Notes: a model not told the origin generated them from the letters alone. DNA of 64,000 bases from Cryobacterium arcticum (GCF_001679725.1 NZ_CP016282.1:1302001-1366000), one strand, 5' to 3'. Shown: positions 38,429-52,600, counted from the first letter of the stretch. Made by a program: numbers and translations.

Positions 38429-38465
38429 GATCGGGGTGGCCGCACCGGCCGCCCCGATCGGCAGT
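38429..38465 (+). terminator. Attenuating hairpin between binding protein and permeases
   Basis: GATCGGGGTGGCCG pairs with CGGCCGCCCCGATC (one bulged base), followed by GGCAGTTTTT. It has the form of an intrinsic terminator inside an operon. Partial read-through or 3'-end stabilisation of the gluA-gluB mRNA is the likely use. Confidence 0.75.
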
Positions 38466-38546
38466 TTTTCCCGCACAACGCACAAACGACCAGCACGGTC
38501 TGGTCCTGAATCCGGTCTCGTACCGACACGAAAGAGGAGGTGAGTC

Positions 38547-39194
38547 TTGGACGCAGTCATTGAAAACCTGCCGGTCTTTCTGGAAGGCTTCAAGAACACG
38601 CTCGGGTTGCTGATTCTCTCCGGGCTCGGAGCACTTGTGCTCGGCGTGCTCGTGGCCGCCCTGCGCATCTCGCCCATCGGGTCGTTTCGGGCATTCGCGA
38701 CCGTGTACACCGAGTTGGTGCGCAACACGCCGCTGACCCTGGTGCTGTTCTTCTGCGCGTACATCCTGCCGTACCTGCAGTTCTCGCCCGGTTACTTCTA
38801 TCTCGCGTTGATCGGGCTCACCGTCTACACATCGCCTTTCGTGGCAGAGGCGCTCCGGTCCGGAATCAACGGCGTTCCCGTCGGTCAAGCCGAGGCCGCC
38901 CGCAGCGTGGGCCTCACCTTCGGCCAGTCGCTCAGCTACGTGATCATGCCCCAGGCCGTACGGATGGTGATCCCGCCCCTGATCAACGTCTTCATCGCCC
39001 TGACGAAGAACACGTCGGTGGCCGGCGCGTTCTTCGTCTTCGAGCTCTTCGGGGCCGGACGCCAGGTCGTCAACGACCGCGGCGACGCTGTGATCGCCAT
39101 TCTTCTGGCTGTCGCATTCTTCTACCTGATCGTCACCATCACGCTCGGCCAGATCGCCGGCCGGGTGGAAAAGAAAGTGGCGGTGCTGCGATGA
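38547..39194 (+). CDS. gluC: Glutamate-type ABC importer permease 1
   Basis: A 215-residue inner-membrane permease with about five helices and the EAA-type loop EAARSVGLTFGQSLSYVIMPQAVR that contacts the ATPase. It begins on TTG at 38547, supported by AGGAGG 8 nt upstream. It overlaps the next permease by 4 nt. Confidence 0.88.
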   Translation: MDAVIENLPVFLEGFKNTLGLLILSGLGALVLGVLVAALRISPIGSFRAFATVYTELVRNTPLTLVLFFCAYILPYLQFSPGYFYLALIGLTVYTSPFVAEALRSGINGVPVGQAEAARSVGLTFGQSLSYVIMPQAVRMVIPPLINVFIALTKNTSVAGAFFVFELFGAGRQVVNDRGDAVIAILLAVAFFYLIVTITLGQIAGRVEKKVAVLR

Positions 39195-40087
39195 GTTCAG
39201 TTCTCTACGACGCCCCCGGCCCCAAGGCCCGCGCTCGCTCCAAGGTCATCTCCGTGGTCGGTGTCATCGCCATCCTCGCGTTGCTGGCCTGGCTGATTCT
39301 GGCGCTCGGCGCCCCCAAGGCCAGTGCCAACGGTGCCGTGCAGCCCGGGATGTGGGATCCGACCCGGTGGGATGCCCTCCTCGATGTCGAGGTCTGGCGC
39401 ACCCTCGGGCGCGGTGCGTTGGCGACTCTCACCATGGCCGGTGTAGCAGCGTTCTTCGCGCTGATCCTCGGTGTCGTCTTCTCATTCCTGCGCTCCGCCG
39501 ACCACGCCGCGATCCGGGTGCCCACGACGATCGTGCTCGAGTTCGTTCGCGGTATGCCCGTGCTGCTGATGATGCTCTTCATCCTCTTGGTGTTCTCCAC
39601 CGGCTCCTTTTGGGCCGGCGTCGCGGCGCTCTCGGTGTACAACGGCGCGATCATCGGCGAGGCCTTGCGCGCCGGGATCAATTCGTTGCCACGCGGGCAG
39701 CGAGAGGCCGGTCTCGCTATCGGACTGACGCCCATCGCCACCCGGTTCCGCATCGAATTCCCCCAGGCGTTCCGTCAGATGCTGCCGATCATCATCGCCC
39801 AGCTGGTGGTTCTCCTCAAGGACACCTCGCTGGCCTTCGTGGTCGGTTATGAGGAACTGCTGCGCAGCGGTCTGTACACCATGACCAACTTCTTCGGCCA
39901 GCGGTACCAGTTCTCCTTCTTCCTGATCGTGCTCGCCATCTACCTGGCAATGAACCTCTCGCTGTCCTGGCTGGCACGCGTCATCGCTCGACGCTCGGGA
40001 CCCAAGGCCGGCAAGCTTGTCGATCCGGAGCCTGTGCTCACGCCTCCGGAATCGCTGAGCCCCTTCTCGCGCGCGAACACCCCGTAG
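39191..40087 (+). CDS. gluD: Glutamate-type ABC importer permease 2
   Basis: A 298-residue permease partner of the preceding gene. The N-terminal membrane segment is at about residues 18-40. The transport domain carries the EAA loop REAGLAIGLTPIATRFRIEFPQAFRQ. The C-terminal about 30 residues are Pro/Ser-rich and cytoplasmic. It is followed by a hairpin before pheS. Confidence 0.88.
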   Translation: MSSVLYDAPGPKARARSKVISVVGVIAILALLAWLILALGAPKASANGAVQPGMWDPTRWDALLDVEVWRTLGRGALATLTMAGVAAFFALILGVVFSFLRSADHAAIRVPTTIVLEFVRGMPVLLMMLFILLVFSTGSFWAGVAALSVYNGAIIGEALRAGINSLPRGQREAGLAIGLTPIATRFRIEFPQAFRQMLPIIIAQLVVLLKDTSLAFVVGYEELLRSGLYTMTNFFGQRYQFSFFLIVLAIYLAMNLSLSWLARVIARRSGPKAGKLVDPEPVLTPPESLSPFSRANTP

Positions 40088-40102
40088 TCGCAGATCCCTC
40101 TG

Positions 40103-40136
40103 GTGCCCGTCCGCAGCCTGTGCTGCGGCCGGGCAC
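40103..40136 (+). terminator. Hairpin between gluD-like gene and pheS
   Basis: GTGCCCG and CGCAGC pair with GCTGCG and CGGGCAC around a CTGT loop, with a short internal mismatch. It lacks a T-run, being followed by TAAACTTGG, which itself serves as the candidate pheS -10. Likely a terminator of the transporter operon. Confidence 0.6.
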
Positions 40137-40142
40137 TAAACT
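40137..40142 (+). promoter_or_regulatory. Candidate -10 (leaderless promoter) of pheS
   Basis: TAAACT ends 8 nt before the GTG at 40151. No T-box or attenuator peptide was recognised upstream of pheS. Confidence 0.4.
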
Positions 40143-40150
40143 TGGGTCTC

Positions 40151-41191
40151 GTGTCTGCCCCCACTGAAATAACCGAACCCGTCGTCACCGCGGCCGTCGA
40201 CGCCGCCCTCGCGGCGATCGAGTCCGCGACTGACTCCGCCGCCCTCAAGGCCGTGCGCTCGGCGCACGTCGGCGAGGCCTCCCCGCTGGCCGCCCTGAAC
40301 GCCCTCATGCGCAGTGTGCCCGGCGACCAGAAGGCCGCCGCCGGCAAGCTCGTCGGCCAGGCCCGCGCCCGGGTCACCCAGGCGATGAACGCCCGCGAAG
40401 CCCAGATCGTCGAGGCCGAGGCCACCGCCCAGCTCGCCGCCGAGACCGTGGACGTCACCGCCGCCGCCTCCACCTGGCGGGCCGGCGCCCGGCACCCGCT
40501 CACCCTGCTGCAGGAACGCGTCTCCGACGTGTTCGTGGGCATGGGCTGGGAAGTCGCCGAAGGCCCCGAGCTCGAGAGCGAATGGTTCAACTTCGACGCG
40601 CTCAACTTCGACGAGGACCACCCGGCCCGCGCCATGCAGGACACCTTCTTCATCGACCCGCCCGAGGCGCACCTCGTGCTGCGTACCCACACCTCGCCCG
40701 TGCAGATGCGCGCGCTGCTCGGCAACGAACCGCCCGTCTACCGCATCTCCCCAGGCCGGGTCTACCGCACCGACGAGCTCGACGCCACGCACACCCCGGT
40801 CTTCCACCAGATCGAGGGCATCGCCGTAGACAAGGGCCTCACCATGGCGCACCTGCGCGGCACGCTTGACCACTTCGTCAAGGCCCTCTTCGGCGAGGAG
40901 GCCAAGGTGCGCCTGCGCCCCAACTACTTCCCGTTCACCGAGCCGAGCGCCGAGCTCGACCTCTGGCACCCCACCTTCAAGGACGGTGCCCGCTGGATCG
41001 AGTGGGGCGGCTGCGGCATGGTCAACGCCAATGTGCTGCGCTCGGCCGGGATCGACCCCGAGGTCTACTCCGGATTCGCGTTCGGCGTGGGCGTCGAACG
41101 AGCACTGATGTTCCGCAACGATGTGAAGGATATGCACGACATGGTCGAAGGCGACGTTCGGTTCAGCCAGCAGTACGGGATGACCGTCTGA
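40151..41191 (+). CDS. pheS: Phenylalanyl-tRNA synthetase alpha subunit
   Basis: Charges tRNA-Phe as part of an alpha2-beta2 enzyme. It has 346 residues. The N-terminal coiled-coil (about residues 1-100) is followed by the class II catalytic core with motif 2 GRVYRTDELDATHTPVFHQIEG and motif 3 GFAFGVGVERALM. The start is GTG at 40151, giving the conserved short N-terminus; an upstream in-frame GTG at 40103 lies in the hairpin. The stop shares one base with the pheT ATG. Confidence 0.96.
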   Translation: MSAPTEITEPVVTAAVDAALAAIESATDSAALKAVRSAHVGEASPLAALNALMRSVPGDQKAAAGKLVGQARARVTQAMNAREAQIVEAEATAQLAAETVDVTAAASTWRAGARHPLTLLQERVSDVFVGMGWEVAEGPELESEWFNFDALNFDEDHPARAMQDTFFIDPPEAHLVLRTHTSPVQMRALLGNEPPVYRISPGRVYRTDELDATHTPVFHQIEGIAVDKGLTMAHLRGTLDHFVKALFGEEAKVRLRPNYFPFTEPSAELDLWHPTFKDGARWIEWGGCGMVNANVLRSAGIDPEVYSGFAFGVGVERALMFRNDVKDMHDMVEGDVRFSQQYGMTV

Positions 41192-43725
41192 TGCGCGTTC
41201 CCCTGAGCTGGCTCGGCGAATTCGTCGACCTCACCCCCGGCACCACCCCCGAAGACGTCCACGCGGCGCTCGTGAGCGTGGGCCTGGAGGAAGAAGAGAT
41301 CCACCGCTTCGAGCTGACTGGACCCATCGTGGTCGGCCAGGTTCTCGAGTTCGTCGGTGAAGAGCAGACCAACGGCAAGACCATCAACTGGTGCCAGGTT
41401 CGCGTGGCAGCGGATGGCGAACTCGCCGCCGACGGCGGCCCGGCCATCCACGGCATCGTCTGCGGTGCGCACAACTTCGTCGTCGGCGACAAGGTCGTCG
41501 TGACCCTGCCCGGCGCTGTGCTGCCCGGCCCGTTCCCGATCGCGCCCCGCAAGACCTACGGCCACGTGTCCGACGGCATGATCGCGTCGGCCCGGGAGCT
41601 CGGCCTCGGCGACGAGCACGCCGGCATCCTGGTGCTCGGCGACCTCGGTCTCGACCCTGAAATCGGCACGGATGCGATCAACCTGCTGGGCCTGGACGAC
41701 TCCGCCGTCGAGATTAACGTCACCCCCGATCGCGGCTACGCGTTCTCCATCCGCGGCGTGGCCCGCGAATACTCGCACGCCACCGGCGCGACCTTCCGCG
41801 ACCCGGCCCTCGCAGTCACCGCGACCGCCTCCACCGAGGTCTTCCCGGTCTCGATCGACGATGCGGCGCCCATCCGCAATCGTGTCGGCGCGAGCGTCTT
41901 CGTCACCCGCGTGGTGCGCGGCGTCGACCCCAGCCGGCCGACTCCGGCCTGGCTGATCGCCCGGCTCAAGCTGGCCGGCATTCGTTCGATCTCGCTGATC
42001 GTGGACATCACCAACTACGTGATGATCGAACTCGGCCAGCCGATCCACGGCTACGACCTCGACAAGCTCACCGGCGGACTCGTCGTGCGCCGCGCGCAGC
42101 CGGGCGAGAAGCTCGTCACCCTCGACGACGTCACCCGCACCCTCAACACCGAAGACCTGCTGATCACCGACGGATCGGGCCCCATCGGCCTGGCCGGCGT
42201 GATGGGCGGGGCGACCACCGAGATCGGCTCCGGAACCACCAATGTGCTGATCGAGGCCGCGAACTTCGACCCGGTGTCGATCGCGCGCACCGCCCGCCGG
42301 CACAAGCTGCCCAGCGAGGCCTCGCGCCGCTTCGAACGCGGCGTCGACCCCGAGGTCGCCGCCGTCGCGGCCGCCCGGGTGGTGCAGTTGCTCGTGGAGC
42401 TCGCCGGGGGAGTGGCCGACGGACTCGGCTCGCTGCACGACGCGACCCCGGAGCGCGCCGCCATCGACCTGCCCACCGGTTTCGTCTCCGGCCTCATCGG
42501 CCTGGAGTACACACGTGAGGAGGTGCGCACCTCGCTGGCCGAGATCGGCGCCTCGATGACCGAGACCGCGACCGGCCTGGCCGTGATCGCGCCGAGCTGG
42601 CGCCCGGACCTGACCGACAAGTGGACCCTCGCCGAGGAAGTCGCCCGCATCGTCGGCTACGACCGCATCCCCTCGGTGCTGCCCGTCGCCCCGCCCGGCC
42701 GTGGCCTCACCCGCACCCAGCAGCTCAAGCGCTCGGTCGCCACCGTGCTCGCCGCCACCGGCCACACCGAGGTGCTGGCCTACCCGTTCGTCGCCGAGAA
42801 GGCCAACAACCTCTTCGGTGACCCGGTAAGCACGACCGTGCCGCAGATCAAGGTGGCCAACCCGCTCGACGGTGAGGCGCCCTTCATGCGCACCTCGATG
42901 CTGCCCGGCCTGCTGCAGATCGCCCACCGCAACCTGTCCCGCGGCCTCACCGACCTGGCCATCTTCGAGCTCGGCTCGGTCTTCCGCCCCGTCGCGGGCG
43001 TCGGCTACGGCAGCGCCGTGGTGCCGCCGGCCGCCGTGCGCCCCAGCATTGAGGTCGAGGCCCAGCTGAACGCCGGCATCCCGCCGCAGCCGTTCACCGC
43101 CGGCATCGTGCTGCTCGGCAACACCGTGCGCCACCAGCCCGGCCAGGCGCCCATCGCCGCATCCTGGCAGGACGCCCTCACGGCTGTGAAACAGATCGGC
43201 CTGGCCGTCGGCCTGCCGATCCAGGTTCGTCAGGGCACCCACAAGGCCATGCACCCCGGCCGCACCGCCGAGCTCTTCGTGAGCACGGATGCGGGCGAGC
43301 GCTCGGTCGGCTACGCGGGTGAACTGCTGCCCGCGGTGGCCAAGGACGCCGACCTGCCCGCCGTGGTCGCGGTCGTCGAACTCGACCTGTCCGCCGTGTT
43401 CGCCCAGGTGACCGGGGAACTGCAGGCCACCGTGATCGGCACCAAGCCCGCCGCCACCCAGGACCTCTCGCTCGTCGTCGACGCCCATGTCGCCGCCGGC
43501 GCCGTGCTGGACGCCGTGCGCGAGGGCAGCGGAGACCTGTTGGAGAGCATCGAACTGGTCGACGACTACCGCGGAACCGGCATCGAGCCGGGCCAGAAGT
43601 CGCTCACCTTCGCCCTGCGCTTCCGCGCACCCGACCGCACCCTCACCGCGGCCGAGGCCAGCGACGCCAAGCTCGCCGGTGTGCAGCTCGCCGCCGCCCG
43701 CCACGGAGCGCACCTGCGCGAGTAA
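41191..43725 (+). CDS. pheT: Phenylalanyl-tRNA synthetase beta subunit
   Basis: An 844-residue subunit with the N-terminal tRNA-binding (EMAP-like) domain, the B3/B4 editing domain, the B5 DNA-binding-like domain, a catalytic-like core and the C-terminal FDX-ACB anticodon-binding domain (about 750-844, ATQDLSLVVDAHV). It starts MRVPLSWLGEFVDL on the ATG overlapping the pheS stop by one base; the longer open frame upstream is inside pheS. Confidence 0.96.
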   Translation: MRVPLSWLGEFVDLTPGTTPEDVHAALVSVGLEEEEIHRFELTGPIVVGQVLEFVGEEQTNGKTINWCQVRVAADGELAADGGPAIHGIVCGAHNFVVGDKVVVTLPGAVLPGPFPIAPRKTYGHVSDGMIASARELGLGDEHAGILVLGDLGLDPEIGTDAINLLGLDDSAVEINVTPDRGYAFSIRGVAREYSHATGATFRDPALAVTATASTEVFPVSIDDAAPIRNRVGASVFVTRVVRGVDPSRPTPAWLIARLKLAGIRSISLIVDITNYVMIELGQPIHGYDLDKLTGGLVVRRAQPGEKLVTLDDVTRTLNTEDLLITDGSGPIGLAGVMGGATTEIGSGTTNVLIEAANFDPVSIARTARRHKLPSEASRRFERGVDPEVAAVAAARVVQLLVELAGGVADGLGSLHDATPERAAIDLPTGFVSGLIGLEYTREEVRTSLAEIGASMTETATGLAVIAPSWRPDLTDKWTLAEEVARIVGYDRIPSVLPVAPPGRGLTRTQQLKRSVATVLAATGHTEVLAYPFVAEKANNLFGDPVSTTVPQIKVANPLDGEAPFMRTSMLPGLLQIAHRNLSRGLTDLAIFELGSVFRPVAGVGYGSAVVPPAAVRPSIEVEAQLNAGIPPQPFTAGIVLLGNTVRHQPGQAPIAASWQDALTAVKQIGLAVGLPIQVRQGTHKAMHPGRTAELFVSTDAGERSVGYAGELLPAVAKDADLPAVVAVVELDLSAVFAQVTGELQATVIGTKPAATQDLSLVVDAHVAAGAVLDAVREGSGDLLESIELVDDYRGTGIEPGQKSLTFALRFRAPDRTLTAAEASDAKLAGVQLAAARHGAHLRE

Positions 43726-43740
43726 CGGCAGCAGCGCGTG

Positions 43741-43804
43741 AACGGCCCCGTTCCGGCCCGTCGTCCCGCCTGGCGGGCCGGCTCGCCGGCTGCGGGGCCG
43801 TTTT
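43741..43804 (+). terminator. Terminator after pheT
   Basis: The outer stem AACGGCCCC/GGGGCCGTT encloses further GC-rich pairing (CCGGCCCG...CGGGCCGG) and ends in TTTTC. It separates pheST from the arginine operon. Confidence 0.85.
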
Positions 43805-43833
43805 CGCGATTCTGGCGGGCGCGAGCAGCCGGG

Positions 43834-43839
43834 TAAGTT
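43834..43839 (+). promoter_or_regulatory. Candidate -10 (leaderless promoter) of argC
   Basis: TAAGTT ends 6 nt before the argC ATG, with only 41 nt between the pheT terminator and the start codon. Any arginine repressor operator would have to overlap this short promoter. I did not recognise a clear ARG box. Confidence 0.5.
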
Positions 43840-43845
43840 TGATCT

Positions 43846-44889
43846 ATGGTCTTTTCGGTAGCGGTAGCCGGCGCAAGCGGGTATGCGGGCGGTGAGCTGC
43901 TGCGTCTGCTGGCCGCTCACCCCGATTTCGAGGTGCGCACGGTCACCGCGCACAGCAACTCCGGCCAGCGCCTGGTCGACGTGCAACCGCACCTGCGCTC
44001 CCTCTCCCACCTCGTGCTGGGCGACACGGATGCCACGGCCCTGTCCGGTCACGACGTCGTCTTCCTCGCCCTGCCGCACGGCGCCTCCGGCGCCCTGACC
44101 GCCGAGCTGCCCGCCAGCACCCTCGTGGTGGACTGCGGAGCGGACCACCGGCTGGAGAGCGAGGCCGACTGGGCGGCGTTCTACGGCGGCGACTACTTCG
44201 GCGCCTGGGCCTACGGGGTGCCCGAACTTCCCGTCGACGGCGGCCGCCAGCGCGACCGCCTGGTAGGAGCCCGGCGGATCGCCGCGCCCGGCTGCAACGC
44301 CAGCACCGTGGCCCTCGCCCTGGCCCCGGGCATCCTGGCCGGCGTGATCGAGGCCACCGACATCGTGGCCGTGCTCGCCGTGGGTCCCTCCGGCGCCGGC
44401 AAGAGCCTCAAGGTGCCCAACCTGGCCGCCGAGATCCTCGGCTCCGCCAACCCCTACGCCGTCGGCGGCACCCACCGGCACATCCCCGAGATCCAGCAGA
44501 GCCTGCGCTGGGCCGGCGCCGTCGCCCCCACGGTGTCGTTCACACCGGTGATCGTGCCGATGTCGCGCGGCATCCTGGCTACCTCGACCGCCCGGCTCGT
44601 GCCGGGAACCAGCGCTGCTGCCGTGCGCGCGGCCTGGGAGTCGGCGTATGCCGACGAGCCGTTCGTGCACCTGCTGCCGAGCGGCCAGTTCCCGCGCACC
44701 GCAGACGTGCTCGGCGCCAATACCGCCCTGATCGGCCTCGCGATCGACGAGGCCGCCGGCCGGGTGATCACGGTCACCGCCGTCGACAACCTGGTCAAGG
44801 GCACCGCCGGCGCCGCCATCCAATCCGCCAACATTGCCCTGGGGCTGCCGGAAACCCGCGGCCTCAGCACGAATGGAGTTGCCCCGTGA
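43846..44889 (+). CDS. argC: N-acetyl-gamma-glutamyl-phosphate reductase
   Basis: NADPH-dependent third step of arginine synthesis. It has 347 residues, a Rossmann start [18 protein letters not shown], and the catalytic cysteine C150 in [13 protein letters not shown]. First gene of an arg cluster with 4-nt or 1-nt overlaps through argD. Confidence 0.96.
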   Translation: MVFSVAVAGASGYAGGELLRLLAAHPDFEVRTVTAHSNSGQRLVDVQPHLRSLSHLVLGDTDATALSGHDVVFLALPHGASGALTAELPASTLVVDCGADHRLESEADWAAFYGGDYFGAWAYGVPELPVDGGRQRDRLVGARRIAAPGCNASTVALALAPGILAGVIEATDIVAVLAVGPSGAGKSLKVPNLAAEILGSANPYAVGGTHRHIPEIQQSLRWAGAVAPTVSFTPVIVPMSRGILATSTARLVPGTSAAAVRAAWESAYADEPFVHLLPSGQFPRTADVLGANTALIGLAIDEAAGRVITVTAVDNLVKGTAGAAIQSANIALGLPETRGLSTNGVAP

Positions 44890-46070
44890 GCGTCACAGCC
44901 CCCGCCGGATTCGCCGCCGCCGGCGTCACCGCCGGCCTCAAGAAGTCCGGTGGCCTCGACCTGGCCATCGTGTCGAACCTTGGCCCGCTCGCCAACGCCG
45001 CCACGGTGTTCACCAGCAACCGCTGCAAGGCCAACCCGATCATCTGGAGCCAGCAGGTCATGCGCGACGGCCGGGTCAGCGCGATCGTGCTGAACTCCGG
45101 CGGCGCCAACTGCTACACCGGCACCATCGGATTCCAGACCACGCACGCCACCGCCGAGGCCGTGGCCGACCAGCTGCAGGTCTCAGCCGGTGACGTGCTC
45201 GTCTGCTCCACCGGCCTGATCGGCGAACAGCTCGACCTGGGCAAGCTCACCGCCGGGGTGCTCGACGCCGGTCTCGCCCTCCGCGACACTGCCGCCTCGT
45301 CCTCCGCCGACGCTGGTCTCGCCGCCGCCCAGGCGATCATGACCACCGACACCCGGCCCAAGCAGGCCACCCGGGTCTCCCCGGCCGGCTGGACCATCGG
45401 CGGCATGGCCAAGGGCGCGGGCATGCTCGCCCCCGGCCTGGCCACCATGCTCGTCGTGATCACCACCGACGCCGTTCTCACCTCGGCGCAACTGGATGCG
45501 GCGCTCCGCGAAGCCACCCGGGTCACCTTCGACCGGCTCGACTCCGACGGCTGCATGTCCACCAACGACACGGTGAGCCTGCTCGCCTCCGGCGCCAGCG
45601 GCGTCGACGCCGACCCGGCCGAGTTCGCCGCGGCGCTCACCGAGCTCTGCCGCGACCTCACCCTGCAGCTGCAGGGTGACGCCGAGGGCGCCTCGCACGA
45701 CGTGGCCATCACCGTGCGCAACTCCGCGTCGGAGACCGAGGCCGTCACGGTGGCCCGCGCGGTCTCCCGCAGCAACCTGTTCAAGGCCGCGATCTACGGC
45801 AACGACCCCAACTGGGGCCGGGTGCTCGCCGCGGTGGGCACCATCCCCGAAGCGGATGCGGCGTTCGACCCCTACGGCATCGACGTGGCCATCAACGGCA
45901 TCCAGGTGTGCACGGCCGGCGAGCCCGACCAGCCGCGCGAACTCGTGGACCTCGCCCCCCGGGCCGTCTCCGTGGTCATCGACCTGCACGCGGGCACCGC
46001 CGGCGCCACTATCTGGACCAACGACCTCACCCACGACTACGTCGAAGAGAACAGCGCGTACTCGAGCTGA
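44886..46070 (+). CDS. argJ: Bifunctional ornithine acetyltransferase/N-acetylglutamate synthase
   Basis: Recycles the acetyl group from acetylornithine to glutamate. It has 394 residues. The precursor self-cleaves between A186 and T187 ([11 protein letters not shown] then TMLVV), giving alpha and beta chains with Thr as nucleophile. Bifunctionality is common in this clade but not provable here. It overlaps argC by 4 nt and argB by one base. Confidence 0.95.
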   Translation: MSVTAPAGFAAAGVTAGLKKSGGLDLAIVSNLGPLANAATVFTSNRCKANPIIWSQQVMRDGRVSAIVLNSGGANCYTGTIGFQTTHATAEAVADQLQVSAGDVLVCSTGLIGEQLDLGKLTAGVLDAGLALRDTAASSSADAGLAAAQAIMTTDTRPKQATRVSPAGWTIGGMAKGAGMLAPGLATMLVVITTDAVLTSAQLDAALREATRVTFDRLDSDGCMSTNDTVSLLASGASGVDADPAEFAAALTELCRDLTLQLQGDAEGASHDVAITVRNSASETEAVTVARAVSRSNLFKAAIYGNDPNWGRVLAAVGTIPEADAAFDPYGIDVAINGIQVCTAGEPDQPRELVDLAPRAVSVVIDLHAGTAGATIWTNDLTHDYVEENSAYSS

Positions 46071-47016
46071 TGAGCCCCGACCTGCCCACCCCCTCCGCCG
46101 CACCGGTCCCGCCGGTGCCCACCCTCGACGACATCGACAACACGCCGGCCGAGGCCAAGGTCAAGGCCGCCACGCTCATCGAGGCGCTGCCCTGGCTCAA
46201 GAAGTTCCACGACCAGATCATCGTGGTCAAGTTCGGCGGCAACGCCATGGTCAGCGAGGAACTGCAGCGCGCGTTCGCCGAGGACATGGTCTACCTGCGC
46301 TACGCGGGCATCCGCCCGGTCGTCGTGCACGGCGGCGGCCCGCAGATCTCGGCGATGCTCGCCCGGCTCGGTATCGAGAGCGAGTTCCGCGGTGGCTACC
46401 GGGTGACCACCCCCGAGGCCATGGACGTGGTGCGCATGGTGCTCACCGGCCAGATCAACCGCGACCTGGTCAGCCACATCAACGCGCACGGCCCGTTGGC
46501 CGCCGGCCTCAGCGGCGAAGACGCCGGCCTGTTCCGCGGCCGCCGCCGCGGTGTTGTCATCGACGGCGAAGAGGTCGACCTCGGCCTGGTCGGCGACGTC
46601 ATCGGCGTGGACCCCGAGGCCGTGCACGCGCAGTTGAACGCCGGCCGCATCCCGGTCGTCTCCTCCATCGCGCCCGACACCGACCAGCCCGGCCAGTCCC
46701 TCAACGTGAACGCGGATGCCGCGGCCGCCGCCCTCGCCGTGTCGCTGAACGCGGCCAAGCTCGTGATCCTCACCGACGTGGCCGGGCTCTACAGCGACTG
46801 GCCCAACCGTGACTCCCTCGTGTCGGTCATCGACGTCGATGCCCTCCGCGGCCTGCTTCCCGATCTCGAATCGGGCATGATCCCCAAGATGACGGCCTGC
46901 CTGGACGCCGTCGAGGGTGGCGTCGCGAAAGCGGCGATCATCGACGGGCGAGTGCCGCACTCGATCCTCGTCGAGATCTTCACCGGCAGCGGTATCGGTA
47001 CAGAGGTGGTTCCCGC

Positions 47017-47020
<4 letters not shown>
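46070..47020 (+). CDS. argB: Acetylglutamate kinase
   Basis: Phosphorylates N-acetylglutamate, the usual point of arginine feedback inhibition. It has 316 residues. Motifs are VVKFGGNAM near the N-terminus, [10 protein letters not shown] and [12 protein letters not shown]. The start is the ATG that shares a base with the argJ stop; it gives a 45-residue N-terminal extension before the kinase core, as in arginine-sensitive hexameric kinases. Confidence 0.95.
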
Positions 47021-48222
<1,202 letters not shown>

Positions 48223-48270
48223 GGTGGAGGAATCCCGCACGACACCGAAGAATCCAGCGAAAGTGACCCC

Positions 48271-49200
48271 GTGACCCGCCATTTCCTGCGCGACGACGAC
48301 ATCTCACCGGCCGAACAGGCCGAGATCCTCGATCTGGCCCTGGAACTGAAGCGAGACCGATTCGCGGTCCAGCCCCTGGCCGGACCGAAAACCGTCGCCG
48401 TGATCTTCGACAAGTCCTCCACCCGCACCCGCGTCTCGTTCGCGGTCGGCATCGCCGACCTCGGCGGCAGCCCGCTGATCATCAGCACCGCGAGCAGCCA
48501 GCTGGGCGGCAAGGAAACCGCCGCGGACACGGCCCGGGTGCTCGAACGCCAGGTCGCCGCCATCGTGTGGCGCACCTACGGTCAGGCCGGACTCGAGGAA
48601 ATGGCGCTGGGCACCACGGTTCCCGTCGTCAACGCGCTCTCCGACGATTTTCACCCCTGCCAGCTGCTCGCCGACCTGCTCACCATCCGTGAGCACCGCG
48701 GCGACCTCGCCGGACAGACCCTCACCTTCCTCGGCGACGGCGCCTGCAACATGGCGCAGTCCTACCTGCTCGCCGGCGCGACGGCGGGCATGCACGTGCG
48801 CATCGCCTCGCCGGCCGGGTACACGCCCGCCGCGCAGGTTGTCGCCGACGCCGAAGCCATCGCCGCGCAGACCGGTGGCTCCGTGACCCTGTACACCGAC
48901 CCGGCCGAGGCCGTGACCGGCGTCGACGTGGTCATCACCGACACCTGGGTGTCGATGGGCAAGGAAGAAGAGAAGGCCACCCGGCTCGGCTCGCTCGGCG
49001 GCTACCGTGTCGACGCCGACCTGATGGGCCTGGCCAAGGCCGACGCGCACTTCATGCACTGCCTGCCCGCCGACCGCGGCTACGAAGTGACCGCGGACGT
49101 CATCGACGGCCCGCAGAGCATCATCTGGGATGAGGCGGAAAACCGCCTGCACGCGCAGAAGGCACTGCTGGTCTGGCTGCTCGCGCGCAACGCACGATAA
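48271..49200 (+). CDS. argF: Ornithine carbamoyltransferase
   Basis: Condenses ornithine with carbamoyl phosphate to citrulline. It has 309 residues. The carbamoyl-phosphate motif [10 protein letters not shown] and the ornithine loop [11 protein letters not shown] are intact. It starts on GTG at 48271, 48 nt after argD. Confidence 0.95.
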   Translation: MTRHFLRDDDISPAEQAEILDLALELKRDRFAVQPLAGPKTVAVIFDKSSTRTRVSFAVGIADLGGSPLIISTASSQLGGKETAADTARVLERQVAAIVWRTYGQAGLEEMALGTTVPVVNALSDDFHPCQLLADLLTIREHRGDLAGQTLTFLGDGACNMAQSYLLAGATAGMHVRIASPAGYTPAAQVVADAEAIAAQTGGSVTLYTDPAEAVTGVDVVITDTWVSMGKEEEKATRLGSLGGYRVDADLMGLAKADAHFMHCLPADRGYEVTADVIDGPQSIIWDEAENRLHAQKALLVWLLARNAR

Positions 49201-49261
49201 CCGCAGCACCCACACGCACCACCAATAAACTTGAATCACGAACACTTTATGAAGGAGAACC

Positions 49262-51906
<2,645 letters not shown>

Positions 51907-51934
51907 GAACCGCGCCCTCACCCGAAGTCAGCGG

Positions 51935-52555
51935 ATGACCGTCGACCGTGACCTGTTCACCCAGGACGCGGTCGGCGTCGCCCCGCTGCTGCTCGGCGGG
52001 CTGCTGCGCCACGGCAGCACCCTGCTGCGGATCACCGAGGTGGAGGCCTACCTCGCCGACAGCGACCCGGGCTCGCACGCCTTCCGGCGCCGCACCGCTC
52101 GCAACGCCACCATGTTCGGCGCACCCGGGCACCTCTACGCGTATTTCAGTTACGGCATGCACGTCTGCGCGAACATCGTCTGCTCACCGGAGGGGGAGGC
52201 ATCCGCCGTTCTGTTGCGGGCCGGCGAGATCGTGGCGGGAGCGGCCGACGCCCGCACCCGGCGCGGCCCCACGGTGACCGACCGGGACCTGGCCCGCGGG
52301 CCGGCGCGGCTGACCCGGGCCCTCGGCATCCGTCTCGACCAGGACGGCGCCGACCTCTTCGCCGAGCCGTTCGAGCTCACCCTGCCCGAGGCGCCGGTCG
52401 TGGCACGTACGGGGCCACGCACGGGCGTGGCCGGGGCCGGCGGCGGAACTGAGTACTCCTGGCGGTTCTGGATCCCGGACGAGCCGACCGTCTCGGCCTA
52501 CCGCCGGCATGCCCGCCTGAGCCTGGAAGCCGCGACTCGGGACTCCGCTATTTAA
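51935..52555 (+). CDS. 3-methyladenine DNA glycosylase (Aag/MPG family)
   Basis: Excises alkylated purines. It has 206 residues and belongs to the mammalian-type AAG fold. Motifs are RITEVEAYLADSDPGSHAFRR (the Glu in VEAY is the expected general base), GHLYAYFSYGMHVCANIV, and the substrate-pocket segment LLRAGEI. It starts 28 nt after argH. Aag genes commonly sit between argH and tyrS in actinobacteria. Confidence 0.9.
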   Translation: MTVDRDLFTQDAVGVAPLLLGGLLRHGSTLLRITEVEAYLADSDPGSHAFRRRTARNATMFGAPGHLYAYFSYGMHVCANIVCSPEGEASAVLLRAGEIVAGAADARTRRGPTVTDRDLARGPARLTRALGIRLDQDGADLFAEPFELTLPEAPVVARTGPRTGVAGAGGGTEYSWRFWIPDEPTVSAYRRHARLSLEAATRDSAI

Positions 52556-52556
52556 G

Positions 52557-52579
52557 TTGCACACAACACAATCGTGCAA
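52557..52579. promoter_or_regulatory. Inverted-repeat operator candidate of the OhrR-type gene
   Basis: TTGCAC (52557-52562) and GTGCAA (52574-52579) form a perfect 6-bp inverted repeat with 11-nt spacing, immediately upstream of a TACGGT that may be the -10. MarR/OhrR regulators usually bind such repeats in their own promoters. Binding here is inferred. Confidence 0.5.
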
Positions 52580-52600
52580 AACTCTGCTACGGTGGGGGTC

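Noticed and set aside
40011..40026. AAGCTTGTCGATCC near the end of the second permease as a member of the repeat family
   Set aside because: It matches only about 10 bases of the element and lies within coding sequence.
41065..44823. A 1252-codon open frame on the minus strand across pheT and argC, and other long minus-strand frames (e.g. 3234-5384, 5433-7844, 27579-29855, 30213-32465)
   Set aside because: These mirror conserved plus-strand genes in a high-GC genome with strong third-position bias, which removes stops from the opposite strand. Their translations are low-complexity (His/Asp/Gly/Val/Arg-rich) with no recognisable motifs.
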